DNA from: Sedimenticola sp. | Lineage (GTDB): Bacteria; Pseudomonadota; Gammaproteobacteria; Chromatiales; Chromatiaceae | Direction of reading: 5' to 3' | Assembly: GCA_002869585.1 (NCBI GenBank) | Contig: PKUO01000104.1 | Coordinates: 1 to 64,000, forward strand | DNA: 64,000 nt | Part shown: piece after piece, positions 1 to 10,179 of the stretch | How the letters are laid out: each line of letters begins with the position of its first letter | Position numbering within the stretch: position 1 is the stretch's first letter | Position numbers and translations under genes: made by a program | The notes under the pieces: generated by a model | Database searches by the model: none | The model's input: the letters and a program-made list of their open reading frames with translations, nothing else | What the model was told of the DNA's origin: nothing

Positions 1-1
1 C

Positions 2-1186
2 ATTCTGAAGGGTATCCGGAAGTTACCACCGGCGACCATCCGCGTGTACGAAAAGGACGGTAGACAGCGAGACGAAACCTATTGGCGTCTGCGGGTAGGC
101 TCAAGCGAGGCGGACAAAAAGATTTCGCCTGAAGATTGGCAAGAGTGCGTTATCAATGCCCTTCGTCTCGCCGTCAAAAGACGTATGGTGGCGGACGTAC
201 CGGTCGGGGTGCTGCTCTCGGGCGGCCTCGATTCCAGCCTGATTGTTGGATTGCTGGCCGAACAGGGACAGACCGGGCTGGCGACCTTCTCCGTAGGGTT
301 TGAAGAAGCAGGCGGGGAGAAAGGCGACGAGTTTCAGTATTCCGACCTGATCGCAGCACACTTCGGTACCAACCATCACAAGATCGAGGTGCCCTCGAAG
401 GTGCTGCTTGACACGCTCCCGGAAACATTCGCGGCCATGTCCGAGCCGATGGTCAGCTACGACAACATCGGTTTTTATCTCCTTTCCCGAGAAGTGTCCC
501 AACACCTGAAAGTCGTGCAGTCCGGCCAGGGCGCCGACGAAGTATTTGGCGGCTATCATTGGTATCCACCGCTACGGGACAGCGCCGATCCCGCAGCCGA
601 CTACAGCCGGCTGTTCATGGATCGGGACTTCGCCGAATACAGCACGGCGGTCCATCAAAACTATGTCGAGTCCGATTATGCCCGGTCATACATCGATCTG
701 CGCTTTGGCTTTAAAGACGGCATCGAACCGATCGACAAGGCGCTCCATCTCGACACTACCGTCATGTTGGTCGATGACCCGGTAAAACGGGTGGACAACA
801 TGACCATGGCCTGGGGCCTGGAGGCCAGGGTGCCCTTCCTCGATCATGAACTGGTTGAACTGGCAGCGCGTATACCGGCAGATCTGAAAGTACGTGACGA
901 CGGAAAGTGGATACTGAAAGAGGCCGCCAGAAGTGTCATACCGGCCCAAGTGATCGACCGCCCGAAGGGTTACTTTCCAGTCCCCGCCCTGAAGTACATC
1001 GAAGGGCCATATCTCGAATATGTGGCTGACGCACTCAACTCGCAGGCCGCGCGAGACAGGGGGTTGTTTCAACGGCCCTATCTCGACAACCTGCTGAACA
1101 ATCCCAAAGCGCATATCACGCCGCTACGCGGTTCCAAGCTATGGCAGGTGGCGCTGCTTGAATTGTGGCTGCAAACGCACCTCTGA
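2..1186 (+). CDS. asnO: N-acetylglutaminylglutamine amidotransferase, asparagine synthase family (5' truncated)
   Basis: The gene runs in from the left edge; the reading frame is open from base 2, so the N-terminal glutaminase domain lies outside the window. The visible part is the ATP-pyrophosphatase synthetase domain. It has the PP-loop SGGLDSS (bases 218-238), the downstream GQGADEVFGGY segment and the DNMTMAWGLEARVPFLDHELVE segment split over bases 793-870, typical of AsnB-like enzymes. The next two genes are the GNAT/ATP-grasp synthetase and M42 peptidase that accompany this subfamily. From that context it should amidate N-acetylglutaminylglutamine, using glutamine nitrogen and ATP, to give the osmolyte NAGGN. 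An ordinary asparagine synthetase is the alternative, but the neighbours argue against it. The internal GTG at 44 is not the true start. Confidence 0.88.
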   Translation: MLKGIRKLPPATIRVYEKDGRQRDETYWRLRVGSSEADKKISPEDWQECVINALRLAVKRRMVADVPVGVLLSGGLDSSLIVGLLAEQGQTGLATFSVGFEEAGGEKGDEFQYSDLIAAHFGTNHHKIEVPSKVLLDTLPETFAAMSEPMVSYDNIGFYLLSREVSQHLKVVQSGQGADEVFGGYHWYPPLRDSADPAADYSRLFMDRDFAEYSTAVHQNYVESDYARSYIDLRFGFKDGIEPIDKALHLDTTVMLVDDPVKRVDNMTMAWGLEARVPFLDHELVELAARIPADLKVRDDGKWILKEAARSVIPAQVIDRPKGYFPVPALKYIEGPYLEYVADALNSQAARDRGLFQRPYLDNLLNNPKAHITPLRGSKLWQVALLELWLQTHL

Positions 1187-1200
1187 CAAGGACAAGACCG

Positions 1201-2952
1201 ATGACGGCACACAAAAGCCAGTCACTTGATATCGAACAAATGGCGTCGCTGAAGAGCTGGGGTGAACCGCCAAGCGCCCTGGCAGACGACTTGAACAAGC
1301 AGTCAGTGGTCGACTGCGGCTGGGGGCGATTGTTGTTTGCACAGAACTTCAACTCCACCACGGAGCTGGCCGCACAACTACGCAACGAGGCTGAGGGACA
1401 GCGCGATGTAGCTCTGTACACCCGCAACCCCCAGGTGGTGCTTTCCCAAGCGCCGCAGGAGTTGTTTATAGACCCCTCACTGACATACCGCCTCGATTTG
1501 AAGAAAAACACCCTGACAGAAGCAGTCCCCGAGGGTCTGAAGGTCTGTCCCTTGCGCGATGTCGATGACGAATACCATGTGAACCGTATTTTCAAGACAC
1601 GCGGCATGGTGCCTCTGCATGAGGGATTTTACGACCATTTCACCAATGAGCCCGCCCTGGAAACACTGGTGGCGATCGACAGACGGAGCAATGCCGTCAT
1701 CGGTACGGTCACCGGCGTCGATCACCATGCCGCATTTCAGGACCCGGATAACGGCTCCAGCCTGTGGGCCCTCGCCGTCGACCCGCAATGCCTACGTCCC
1801 GGCGTCGGCAGGGCGTTGGTGGTTTCGCTTGCGCAACGCTTCAAGCAGGCAGGAAGATCATTCATGGATCTGTCGGTCATGCACGATAACCAACAGGCCA
1901 TTCAGCTATACACCGCGCTGGGGTTTTATCAGGTTCCGGTCTACTGCATCAAAAAAAAGAACGCCATCAACGAACGCCTCTATATCGGACCGAAGCAGGA
2001 AGAAGATCTCAATATATACGCCCAGATCATCATCGACGAGGCCTATCGGCGCGGCATTGCAGTAGAGGTTGTCGACGCTGCAGACGGATTCTTCGACCTC
2101 AGCCTGGGTGGCAGGACCGTCAGTTGCCGCGAATCGCTGACCGATTTTACCAGCGCCGTCGCTCTGAGCCGCTGCGACGACAAGGAGATCACTCACCGGT
2201 TCTTACAGCGTGAAGGACTCAATGTACCAACACAGACAACGCTGGAAAACGAACTGGAGGCGCAGACATTTCTGGAAAAACATCAGCGCATTGTCATAAA
2301 GCCGGCCCAAGGCGAACAGGGCACAGGGGTATTCGTCGACCTGAAACAAGCCGACGAGGTTAGGGAGGCCTATCGCTTTGCCCGTGGACTTTGTGACAAG
2401 GTCATCGGCGAGCAATTCATCGACGGTCATGACCTGCGCATCATCGTTATCGACAACACCGTGGTCGCGGCGGCCATCCGCAAACCGGCCTCAATCGTAG
2501 GCGATGGTGTACATAGTATTCACGAGCTGATACACAAGCAGAGCAGACGGCGCAAAGCGGCAACCCAGGGGGAGAGCGAGATCCCGATCGACGCCGAGAC
2601 AAAACGCTGCATTGCCGATGCCGGTTTCGGTCTCGATCAGATCCTCCCCAGCGGCACGGAACTGCGGGTGCGCAAGACCGCCAACCTGCATACCGGTGGC
2701 ACGCTACACGACGTCACCAGTCAACTGCACCCGGTGTTGATAGACGCAGCTGTCCGCGGCGCCCTGGCCCTGAAAATGCCCCTGGTCGGTTTTGATTTTA
2801 TCGTACAACAACCGAACCAACCGGATTACGTCATCATCGAAGCGAATGAACGGCCTGGCCTGGCCAATCATGAACCACAGCCAACCGCGAAACGATTTAT
2901 CGACATGCTGTTTCCGCAAACAATCACAGAACCAGTCCCGGAACAAGAATAG
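1201..2952 (+). CDS. ngs: N-acetylglutaminylglutamine synthetase (GNAT-ATP-grasp fusion)
   Basis: A 583-residue two-domain protein. A GNAT acetyltransferase domain covers roughly residues 110-255 and includes the acetyl-CoA loop LRPGVGRALV. An ATP-grasp ligase domain covers roughly residues 320-580, with VIKPAQGEQGTGVFV, GEQFIDGHDLRIIVID and the metal-binding VIIEANERPG. This fusion is the NAGGN synthetase of the osmoprotectant pathway: it acetylates glutamine and ligates it to a second glutamine in the cytoplasm. I chose ATG 1201 over GTG 1165 because AAGGAC lies about 8 bases upstream and the GTG would overlap the preceding gene. The M42 peptidase follows 4 bases after the stop, so the three genes are probably one operon. 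Confidence 0.9.
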   Translation: MTAHKSQSLDIEQMASLKSWGEPPSALADDLNKQSVVDCGWGRLLFAQNFNSTTELAAQLRNEAEGQRDVALYTRNPQVVLSQAPQELFIDPSLTYRLDLKKNTLTEAVPEGLKVCPLRDVDDEYHVNRIFKTRGMVPLHEGFYDHFTNEPALETLVAIDRRSNAVIGTVTGVDHHAAFQDPDNGSSLWALAVDPQCLRPGVGRALVVSLAQRFKQAGRSFMDLSVMHDNQQAIQLYTALGFYQVPVYCIKKKNAINERLYIGPKQEEDLNIYAQIIIDEAYRRGIAVEVVDAADGFFDLSLGGRTVSCRESLTDFTSAVALSRCDDKEITHRFLQREGLNVPTQTTLENELEAQTFLEKHQRIVIKPAQGEQGTGVFVDLKQADEVREAYRFARGLCDKVIGEQFIDGHDLRIIVIDNTVVAAAIRKPASIVGDGVHSIHELIHKQSRRRKAATQGESEIPIDAETKRCIADAGFGLDQILPSGTELRVRKTANLHTGGTLHDVTSQLHPVLIDAAVRGALALKMPLVGFDFIVQQPNQPDYVIIEANERPGLANHEPQPTAKRFIDMLFPQTITEPVPEQE

Positions 2953-2956
2953 CGCC

Positions 2957-4015
2957 ATGAAAACACTGAATATCGACCACACCTATCTGCACGACACACT
3001 ATTAGCGTTACTCAACATCGCCAGCCCGACAGGCATGACCGATAGCGTCGTTACATTTGTCTGTGAGCAATTGGATGCGCTGAAAATCGACTACGAAGTC
3101 ACTCGCAGAGGCGCCATACGGGCGAATCTGCCTGGCCAGATCCACACCCCCGACCGCGCTATCGCGGCCCATCTCGATACACTTGGTGCAATGGTTAAAA
3201 ACCTGAAAAAAAATGGGCGTCTTGAAGTTGTTCCCATCGGCACCTGGCCGGCCCGTTCCGCTGAAGGCGCCAGGATCACCCTGTTCAATGAACGTGGGGA
3301 GCAGTTCAGAGGAACCTTGCTACCGATGAAGGCCTCCGGCCATGTCTATGGCAAACAAGTGGACACCCAGGAGTCGAGTTGGAACAACCTTGAATTGAGA
3401 CTTGACGAGAAGACATCCAATCAACAGGAGTTGGAAGGTCTCAACATCCATGTCGGAGATATGGTCACCATCGACCCAATGCCGGAATTACTCGCCAATG
3501 GGTTCTGGGTGTCGCGTTTTCTGGATGATAAGGCCGGCGTCGCCGCGGTGCTGGCGGCGGCCAAGGACATCGTCGACAACCAGCAACCCCTGCCGATGGA
3601 CTGTCATCTTCTGTTTACCATCTCCGAGGAAACCGGCGCTGGCGCATCGCATATACTGCATGGCGATGTCGCGGAGTTGATCGCCGTGGACAACGGCACC
3701 ATAGCCCCCGGGCAAAATACCTGTGAATACGGCGTAACCATCAGTATGCAAGACTCTACTGGACCTTTCGACTGGTACCTGACGCGCCGCCTGATTGCAC
3801 TTTGCCAAACCCACGCGATTGAACACTCGCGGGATGTGTTCAACTATTATCGTTCAGATGCGGCGGCAGCTGTCGAAGCTGGTAACGACATTCGTACCGC
3901 ACTGATCTGTTTCGCCCTTGACGGCTCCCATGGGTACGAACGAACCCATGAGGATTCCTTGCTCGCAGTCGCACAACTACTGGTCCTCTATATGCAAAGC
4001 GGCCCCCTGTTCTAG
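2957..4015 (+). CDS. M42-family metallopeptidase of the NAGGN locus
   Basis: A 352-residue M42 (glutamyl/endoglucanase-type) dinuclear zinc aminopeptidase. Metal ligands and catalytic residues are visible: H72 and D74 in AAHLDTLGAMV, D190/D191 in FLDDKAG, E224/E225 in SEETGAG, D245 in VDNGT and H325 in GSHGYER. The ATG at 2957 follows the synthetase stop by 4 bases. An in-frame start at 2792 would lie inside the synthetase gene and is rejected. M42 peptidases of this type recur as the third member of NAGGN loci. Breakdown or trimming of the dipeptide is a reasonable inference, but its substrate is not shown by the sequence. Confidence 0.87.
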   Translation: MKTLNIDHTYLHDTLLALLNIASPTGMTDSVVTFVCEQLDALKIDYEVTRRGAIRANLPGQIHTPDRAIAAHLDTLGAMVKNLKKNGRLEVVPIGTWPARSAEGARITLFNERGEQFRGTLLPMKASGHVYGKQVDTQESSWNNLELRLDEKTSNQQELEGLNIHVGDMVTIDPMPELLANGFWVSRFLDDKAGVAAVLAAAKDIVDNQQPLPMDCHLLFTISEETGAGASHILHGDVAELIAVDNGTIAPGQNTCEYGVTISMQDSTGPFDWYLTRRLIALCQTHAIEHSRDVFNYYRSDAAAAVEAGNDIRTALICFALDGSHGYERTHEDSLLAVAQLLVLYMQSGPLF

Positions 4016-4143
4016 AGAGACAAACAGGCCATTGGACCCTTGGCAGACTTTCCCGAAGATCCTAACGACTGGGATGAGACGAATTTCACGGAATCCTGAT
4101 CTGCGGAGATCCCTACATTTTGTCGAGTGTGCCGGGGGATATG

Positions 4144-6273
4144 TCAGCCCCGGCCCTTCCCTCTCTTTCCTGCGGCTGATTTTCTGCCCGATTGGCGTAT
4201 ACGCGATGAAGGGCTTTTAGACCCCTGCACCCTTTTTCGTCCCTCACCACCTGTCCCTGCAGGCTGCCAGGCCGGCACCAGATGTTTCTTGCCGTTACCG
4301 ATCAAATCCGACCGCCCCATATTTTTCAGCGTTTCCCGCAACAGCGGCCAGTTTTCCGGATCATGGTAGCGTAAAAATGCCTTGTGTAACCGGCGCTGGC
4401 GCGTGCCGCTCGGCACACTGACAACCTCGGACCTTTTTTTGATCTTCTTCAGGGGATTGCGTCCGGTGTGGTACATCGCCGAGGCGATCGCCAATGGCGT
4501 CGGGAGAAAGGCCTGCACCTGATCCGGTCGAAAATCATTCTGTTTCAGCCAAAGGGCAAGATTGAGCATATCCTCATCCGAGGTGCCCGGGTGCGCAGAG
4601 ATGAAATAGGGAATCAGATACTGCTCCTTGCCCGCCTCTTGCGAGTATTTATCGAACAGTTTCTTGAACTGGTAGTAGCTGTCGATACCCGGCTTCATCA
4701 TCTTGTCCAGGGGACCACTCTCGGTATGTTCGGGCGCGATTTTCAGGTATCCCCCAACGTGGTGGGTGACCAGTTCCTTGATATATTCCGGGTCTTTTAC
4801 CGCCAGGTCGTAACGCAAGCCCGAGGCAACAAACACCCTTTTGACACCGGGTATCTTGCGTGCACGGCGATAGAGCTTGATTAACGGCCGGTGATCAGTG
4901 GACATGTGCGGGCAGATGTCGGGAAACACGCAGGAGAGTCTGCGGCAGGCAGATTCAATCTTCTCATCCTTGCAACGCAGGCGGTACATATTTGCCGTTG
5001 GTCCACCCAGGTCGGAGATGTTGCCGGTAAACCCCGGAACCGTATCCCTGATCGTCTCGATCTCATGAATGACGGAGTCTTCCGAGCGACTCTGTATCAC
5101 CCGCCCTTCGTGCTCGGTGATGGAACAGAAGGTGCACCCACCAAAACAGCCGCGCATGATCGGTATGGAAAAACGGATCATCTCCCAGGCAGGGTTTTTT
5201 GCATCTCCATAGGCCGGGTGCGGTTGGCGGGTGTAGGGAAATTCATAGAGACGGTCAAACTCCTTGGTTTCAAGCGGTATCGGTGGCGGGTTCAGCCAGA
5301 CATCCCGCTTACCATGCCGCTGCACCAAGGCCCGGGCGTTACCCGGATTGGTCTCCAGGTGAAACACCCTTGAGGCATGCGCGTAGAGGACCGGATCGGT
5401 GTTGACCTGGTCGAAACTGGGTAGACGCACCACCGTATGCTCACGATCCATGCCTTTCGGTCGGCGATGAAAGCTGATTACCCTGGCGCCTTGCTTCTCA
5501 CCCTCGGCACAAGCGGGTTCAGTGGCATAGGGATCGACTTTCGGCGCCAGTGGTCCTGGTTCATCCAGATGGGTGGAGTCGATCTCTGTCCAACCCTGCG
5601 GTACAGCCTGCCGCATGAAACCGCTGCCACGCACATCGGTGATATCGCCGATCGCCTCGCCATTGGCCAAACGATGGGCAACCTCGACGATCGCTCGCTC
5701 GGCATTGCCATAGATCAGCATATCCGCTTTAGAATCGGGCAGAATGGAACGACGCACCTTGTCCGACCAGTAATCGAAATGGGCGATGCGCCGCAGGCTG
5801 GCCTCGATGCCGCCAACGATAATGGGAACCCCCTTGAAGGCCTCGCGCGCCCGCTGGGTATAGACGATCACCGACCGGTCTGGACGCTTGCCGCCTTCGC
5901 CATTCGGGGTATAGGCGTCGTTCGAGCGAATTCTCCGGTCCGAGGTGTAACGATTGACCATTGAATCCATGTTACCGGCGGTGATTCCGAAAAATAGATT
6001 TGGCCTGCCCAGACGCTGAAAATCCACCGGTGAGGACCAATCGGGCTGGGCGATGATGCCGACCCGAAATCCCTGGGATTCAAGCAGTCGGCCAATCAAT
6101 GCCATACCAAAACTGGGATGGTCTACATAGGCGTCGCCGGTAATCAGGATCACATCACAGCTATCCCAACCAAGACGCTCCATCTCTTCCAGGGTCATCG
6201 GCAACACCGGGGCGGTACCGAATCGTTTCGCCCAGTATTGGCGGTAGGAGAACAGATCTTGCGCTGTGAGCAT
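4144..6273 (-). CDS. ygiQ: YgiQ-family radical SAM protein
   Basis: 709 residues, very close in layout to E. coli YgiQ. The N-terminal part carries [20 protein letters not shown] and a stretch starting [14 protein letters not shown]. The radical SAM cluster motif is C376-X3-C380-X2-C383 within [19 protein letters not shown]. The [14 protein letters not shown] and [13 protein letters not shown] segments of the UPF0313 family follow. The tail is basic (KRGKGRG). The enzyme should bind a [4Fe-4S] cluster and cleave S-adenosylmethionine; its substrate is not established. It lies 116 bases downstream of the DUF938 gene on the same strand and converges on the NAGGN genes. Confidence 0.95.
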   Translation of the reverse strand: MLTAQDLFSYRQYWAKRFGTAPVLPMTLEEMERLGWDSCDVILITGDAYVDHPSFGMALIGRLLESQGFRVGIIAQPDWSSPVDFQRLGRPNLFFGITAGNMDSMVNRYTSDRRIRSNDAYTPNGEGGKRPDRSVIVYTQRAREAFKGVPIIVGGIEASLRRIAHFDYWSDKVRRSILPDSKADMLIYGNAERAIVEVAHRLANGEAIGDITDVRGSGFMRQAVPQGWTEIDSTHLDEPGPLAPKVDPYATEPACAEGEKQGARVISFHRRPKGMDREHTVVRLPSFDQVNTDPVLYAHASRVFHLETNPGNARALVQRHGKRDVWLNPPPIPLETKEFDRLYEFPYTRQPHPAYGDAKNPAWEMIRFSIPIMRGCFGGCTFCSITEHEGRVIQSRSEDSVIHEIETIRDTVPGFTGNISDLGGPTANMYRLRCKDEKIESACRRLSCVFPDICPHMSTDHRPLIKLYRRARKIPGVKRVFVASGLRYDLAVKDPEYIKELVTHHVGGYLKIAPEHTESGPLDKMMKPGIDSYYQFKKLFDKYSQEAGKEQYLIPYFISAHPGTSDEDMLNLALWLKQNDFRPDQVQAFLPTPLAIASAMYHTGRNPLKKIKKRSEVVSVPSGTRQRRLHKAFLRYHDPENWPLLRETLKNMGRSDLIGNGKKHLVPAWQPAGTGGEGRKRVQGSKSPSSRIRQSGRKSAAGKRGKGRG

Positions 6274-6389
6274 AGTCAGAAAGCCGGGAAAAGGGAGTGA
6301 GAAGGAATTATAACCGATTAAAATCCCGCGAGGCTAAACGGCAAAGATACTTTCAACCCTTCAGTTTCAGCGGAAAAAAGTCGATCGCA

Positions 6390-6998
6390 TCAGATTTTAC
6401 GCCACACGAGGATGCGGTTATTCACCGGCATCTCCAGATCCTCGGACAATTCCATGCCGGACTGTTTCGCCAACTGTTTCAGCCAGACCAGATCACGCAC
6501 CCCGCGATGGGGCGCCTGTATTCGCAACCAGTGATCAAACTGCTCATTACTTGGGGCGGTATGCTTCCCTGAATACATAAAGGGTCCGTAGAGCAGGAAC
6601 TGCCCTTGCCTGTTCAGAATGCGACCGATGCCGGAAAACATTGCGGCTACCCCATCGGCAGACATGATGTGTGCCGTGTTGGCGCTGTATACAGCGTCGT
6701 ATTGCTGATCAGGCCATTGCGATGCAATTTCCACATCCAGCGCGATGGGATTCAACACATTGCCGAGACCGGCCTCATCCAGCCATAACCGGATACCCGC
6801 GTGCATTTCGGGGAGTTCGCTGGTCTGCCAGATCAGCATTGGCATCGCTTCACCTAAATAAACCGCGTGCTGCCCGGTGCCGCTGCCTATTTCCAACACC
6901 GTTCGGGCAGTAGACAATCTCTCGGCCAATACGCGCAGAATCGGCCGCTTGTTCTCCTCACTGGACTCAGCAAATGGCTTTCGTATCGCGTCATTCAT
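6390..6998 (-). CDS. DUF938 SAM-dependent methyltransferase-like protein
   Basis: 202 residues with a class I methyltransferase fold. Motif I is VLEIGSGTGQHAVYLGEAMP near residues 36-55, followed by LDVEIASQWPDQQYDAVYSANTAHIM and LLYGPFMYSG. The family (DUF938) has no proven substrate; thiol-related methylation has been suggested for relatives, but nothing here identifies the target. The start codon overlaps the end of nhaA by 4 bases (ATGA), so translation is probably coupled to nhaA. A functional link to the antiporter is not evident. Confidence 0.88.
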   Translation of the reverse strand: MNDAIRKPFAESSEENKRPILRVLAERLSTARTVLEIGSGTGQHAVYLGEAMPMLIWQTSELPEMHAGIRLWLDEAGLGNVLNPIALDVEIASQWPDQQYDAVYSANTAHIMSADGVAAMFSGIGRILNRQGQFLLYGPFMYSGKHTAPSNEQFDHWLRIQAPHRGVRDLVWLKQLAKQSGMELSEDLEMPVNNRILVWRKI

Positions 6999-8173
6999 GC
7001 TGCTACTTTTACCGCCTTGCGTATGACGAAGTAGCCCGCCACAGCGGACACTACCGAACCGATGATAATCCCCAACCTTTCATCAAACAGCATGTTTTCA
7101 CCTGACGACTCAAAGGCAAGCGAGCCGATGAACAGACTCATGGTGAAACCTATGCCACAAAGCAGCGAAACACCGTAAAGGGTCATCCAGTTTATATCCG
7201 CAGGCAGTTTTAGCAGACGCAGTTGAACACCCAGCCAACAGAACAGGAAGACACCAATCTGTTTACCAAAAAACAATCCGAAAGAGATACCCAGAGGCAC
7301 GGGATGCAGCAGATACTCCATTCCCACACCTTGCAGCGAGATGCCCGAGTTGACGAAGGCAAACAAGGGAAGAATTACGAAGGCTACCATTGAGTGCAGA
7401 TCATGTTCCATTTCACGTAGCGGTGACCGCCGGGCATCGAGGGGATCCTGAAGCGGGATGAACATGGCGAGCAGTACGCCAGCCAGTGTGGCATGCACAC
7501 CTGACTTGAGCACGGCAACCCACATAATCAAACCGACAACGATATAGGGTGAAAATTTAGTCTCGCCGCGCCTGTTGTAAACGAACAGCAGGGCCAGACA
7601 TGCCAGTGTGATGACCAGTGCGCTGACTGACAGCCCCTCGGTATAAAAGATTGCAATGATCAGAATCGCGCCTACATCATCGAAGATCGCGAGAGAGGTC
7701 AAAAAGACCTTAAGCGCAATGGGTATGCGTGTGCCGAACAGTGATAATACAGCCAGCGCAAAGGCAATATCTGTAGCAGCAGGAATAGCCCAGCCTTTGG
7801 CGGTCATCGGATCGTCCCAGTTGAAGGCCAGATAGATCAAGGCAGGTACGACCATTCCGCCTATTGCGCCAACCAGGGGCAAGGTAATGGAGCGCCAGTC
7901 AGACAGATTACCGTCCAGCATTTCGCGTTTCAGTTCCAGCCCGACAACAAAGAAGAACACCGCCATCAAACCATCATTGATCCATAGAATCAGTGGCTTG
8001 GCCAGTTCAAACGGACCTACTCTGATCTCCACAGGGACATCAATCAGCATGTCGTAGTAGAGCGCCAGAGGTGAGTTGGCGATCACCATCGCCAGTACAG
8101 CGGCGATGATCAGGATGATGCCACCGGCCGATTCCAGCTTTATGAATTCTTTGGGCGAGATGATGATAGGCAT
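6995..8173 (-). CDS. nhaA: Na+/H+ antiporter NhaA
   Basis: A 392-residue inner-membrane antiporter exchanging cytoplasmic Na+ for external H+. About 12 hydrophobic segments are visible. The ion-binding aspartates are in place: D165/D166 in FDDVGAILIIAIFYT, matching D163/D164 of E. coli NhaA, and D135 in ATDIAFALAVLSLFG. The conserved VFFFVVGLELKREML and GIGFTMSLFIGSLAF segments are present. Only a weak ribosome-binding site precedes the ATG. It is followed by the DUF938 gene with a 4-base overlap. The gene fits a saline habitat, as do the osmolyte genes nearby. Confidence 0.97.
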   Translation of the reverse strand: MPIIISPKEFIKLESAGGIILIIAAVLAMVIANSPLALYYDMLIDVPVEIRVGPFELAKPLILWINDGLMAVFFFVVGLELKREMLDGNLSDWRSITLPLVGAIGGMVVPALIYLAFNWDDPMTAKGWAIPAATDIAFALAVLSLFGTRIPIALKVFLTSLAIFDDVGAILIIAIFYTEGLSVSALVITLACLALLFVYNRRGETKFSPYIVVGLIMWVAVLKSGVHATLAGVLLAMFIPLQDPLDARRSPLREMEHDLHSMVAFVILPLFAFVNSGISLQGVGMEYLLHPVPLGISFGLFFGKQIGVFLFCWLGVQLRLLKLPADINWMTLYGVSLLCGIGFTMSLFIGSLAFESSGENMLFDERLGIIIGSVVSAVAGYFVIRKAVKVAA

Positions 8174-8234
8174 AAAAATAATATTAGAACTTCAGCAGCC
8201 AGCAAGACCGTTCAATGTGGAATTGATTGAGTTT

Positions 8235-9209
8235 TCATAACCAGTTTTTCCACCGAAACAGAAATATCTGGAGCACGACAATCACAAGCAGAATACCCAT
8301 GAACACCCAGAAGGCCCAGGGGTACTCAGCCCCGGGAATACCCCCGACATTGATCCCCAACAACCCGGTCAGGAATCCCAGCGGCAAAAAGATGGCTGCA
8401 ACTACGGACAATACATACATGCGCGAGTTCAACTGCTCTGATAGCCGGCTCAACAGCTCCTCCTGGGCAACCGCTGCCCTATCCCTGATAGCGTCGAGAT
8501 CCTCAATATGCCTTAACAGGCGGTCATTGACTTCACGCAACCTGAGACGATGATCCTCATCCAGCCAACTGACCTTTTCAACAATCAGTCGTGCGAGGGC
8601 ATCCCGCTGGGGCGCCAGATAACGCCTCAGGGTAATGATTTTACGGCGTATTATCGCCAGCTCGTACTTAAGAGAAGCAGCACCCGTACCCATGATCTGC
8701 TCTTCGCGGTCGGAGACACCTTCCTCAAACTGGTCAATGGTATCGCTCATGTGCCATATCAGATAATCGACCAGGTCAATCAGAAAATCAGCGGCATTTG
8801 ACGGTCCCTTCGCTGTATCGAACTGCTTTTTCACATCGTTGATTGAAACAAGGTCGCGCCGGCGTGTAGTGATAATGCGTGTTTTCTCGATCCAGATGCG
8901 GATTGAGACCATGTCCTCAGGGTCAGCGCCAGGATTAAGATTAACCCCCCTTAGGGCAATCAAAAGACCATCATCCATTTCATGGATTCTTGGCCTTGTA
9001 TCCTCGGTCAACAGCGCCTCAACCACCAGGGGGTCGAGCCCCGATGATTCATCGATCCAACGCACATCCTCGGCTGCCGAATAGTTGAGATGCACCCAGA
9101 GAACACCCTGTTCAGGCTGCCAGGCCGAGAGTTGACCACTGCTCAGCGGTTTTGCGCCACCCGCACCATCCAGCAGGTAACTCTCAAGAACAGACTTCTC
9201 TTGTCCCAT
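8235..9209 (-). CDS. zntB: CorA/ZntB-family divalent metal transporter
   Basis: 324 residues. A long acidic cytoplasmic domain (about 1-260) is rich in helices with a coiled-coil region, followed by two C-terminal membrane segments. The loop signature is GIN (GLLGINVGGIPG), as in ZntB, rather than the GMN of CorA magnesium channels. ZntB-type proteins move Zn2+, so zinc is the likely substrate, though related proteins with GIN loops may move other divalent cations. GGGGACAG lies just upstream of the ATG. It is probably monocistronic, with nhaA 61 bases downstream. Confidence 0.9.
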   Translation of the reverse strand: MGQEKSVLESYLLDGAGGAKPLSSGQLSAWQPEQGVLWVHLNYSAAEDVRWIDESSGLDPLVVEALLTEDTRPRIHEMDDGLLIALRGVNLNPGADPEDMVSIRIWIEKTRIITTRRRDLVSINDVKKQFDTAKGPSNAADFLIDLVDYLIWHMSDTIDQFEEGVSDREEQIMGTGAASLKYELAIIRRKIITLRRYLAPQRDALARLIVEKVSWLDEDHRLRLREVNDRLLRHIEDLDAIRDRAAVAQEELLSRLSEQLNSRMYVLSVVAAIFLPLGFLTGLLGINVGGIPGAEYPWAFWVFMGILLVIVVLQIFLFRWKNWL

Positions 9210-9306
9210 TCGCTGTCCCCATTACTTCAGCCAATTAGTGAATACCTCGCCTGGATATCTAGTCGAGATGTATGAATTTCAACAGGATTATAGCCCAGAG
9301 CGTTTC

Positions 9307-10179
9307 TCAAAGTACAAATGCCAGGGTGATGGGGATAACAATGACACTGGCAAGATTGCCAAGCATGACGATTGATGCGACCCGTTGCGGCTCTTGAGTG
9401 AAGCGCTCCGAAACCATGTAGTTGAGTACCGCAGGAGGCAATGCGCCAAACACCAGTAACATGGCAAACTGCTCTGCGGGCAGACTCAGCACCAGGTTGA
9501 TGCCCAAGGCCATGACAATACCGGTGAGTGGACAGACAACGGCACCGACAACCCCTATCCGCCAGTCGCTCCAGTCAACACTAAGCAGACGAACCCCCAG
9601 GGAGAAGAGCATCAACGGTATGGCAATCTGGCCCAGCATTTCTATTGGAATGGCAATCACCGATGGTATCTGGACAGGGGTGACTGCCACTGCCAAACCG
9701 GCAAAGGTGGCGATCAGCATCGGCAAACGTAACAGCCCCAGCAATGATGTAGTTGCATCCATCATCTTCATGCCGATGCTGAAATTGAACAGATTTTCGA
9801 CGATAAACAGCACAACAGCTGCTGGGAGTGCCTGCTCGCCAAAGGCAAACAGAGCGAGTGGCAACCCCATATTCCCCGAATTCGAAAACATCATCGGCGG
9901 CACAAAGGTTTTCACCTGGAAGTTAAACAGCCTGGCGACAGGCCATGCCAACAGGCCCGAGCCCAGCACCACGACTGCCCCGCCCATCGCCAGAAACTGG
10001 TATTCTGCCAGGTAAAAATCCTTCCCGGAGAGCACATGAAAGATCAACGCCGGAGTGAAGATATCGATATTGAGCTTGTTGGCCGCAGCCATATCGGGCG
10101 CATGCCGGCGGGCATAAATAAACCCAACCAGAACAATGGAGAAGATGGGAAATACAATGTTGAATATCTGCCAGATCAC
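9307..10179 (-). CDS. AEC family (auxin efflux carrier-like) transporter
   Basis: A 290-residue membrane protein with about ten hydrophobic segments in two halves. It includes MMFSNSGNMGLPLALFAFGEQAL, the unwound-helix region of the first half, and LPPAVLNYMVSERFTQEP in the second, both characteristic of the AEC/BART superfamily. The start is GTG at 10179. Family members export or exchange small organic acids such as malate, but the substrate cannot be read here. It is transcribed divergently from lutABC across a 330-base gap, so transport of lactate or another carboxylate is a possible but unproven link. Confidence 0.88.
   Translation of the reverse strand: MIWQIFNIVFPIFSIVLVGFIYARRHAPDMAAANKLNIDIFTPALIFHVLSGKDFYLAEYQFLAMGGAVVVLGSGLLAWPVARLFNFQVKTFVPPMMFSNSGNMGLPLALFAFGEQALPAAVVLFIVENLFNFSIGMKMMDATTSLLGLLRLPMLIATFAGLAVAVTPVQIPSVIAIPIEMLGQIAIPLMLFSLGVRLLSVDWSDWRIGVVGAVVCPLTGIVMALGINLVLSLPAEQFAMLLVFGALPPAVLNYMVSERFTQEPQRVASIVMLGNLASVIVIPITLAFVL

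Noticed and set aside
4131-4154. GC-rich hairpin at the convergent ends of the M42 and ygiQ genes as a terminator
   Set aside because: A 7-bp stem is visible but no T-tract follows on either strand and it overlaps the ygiQ stop.
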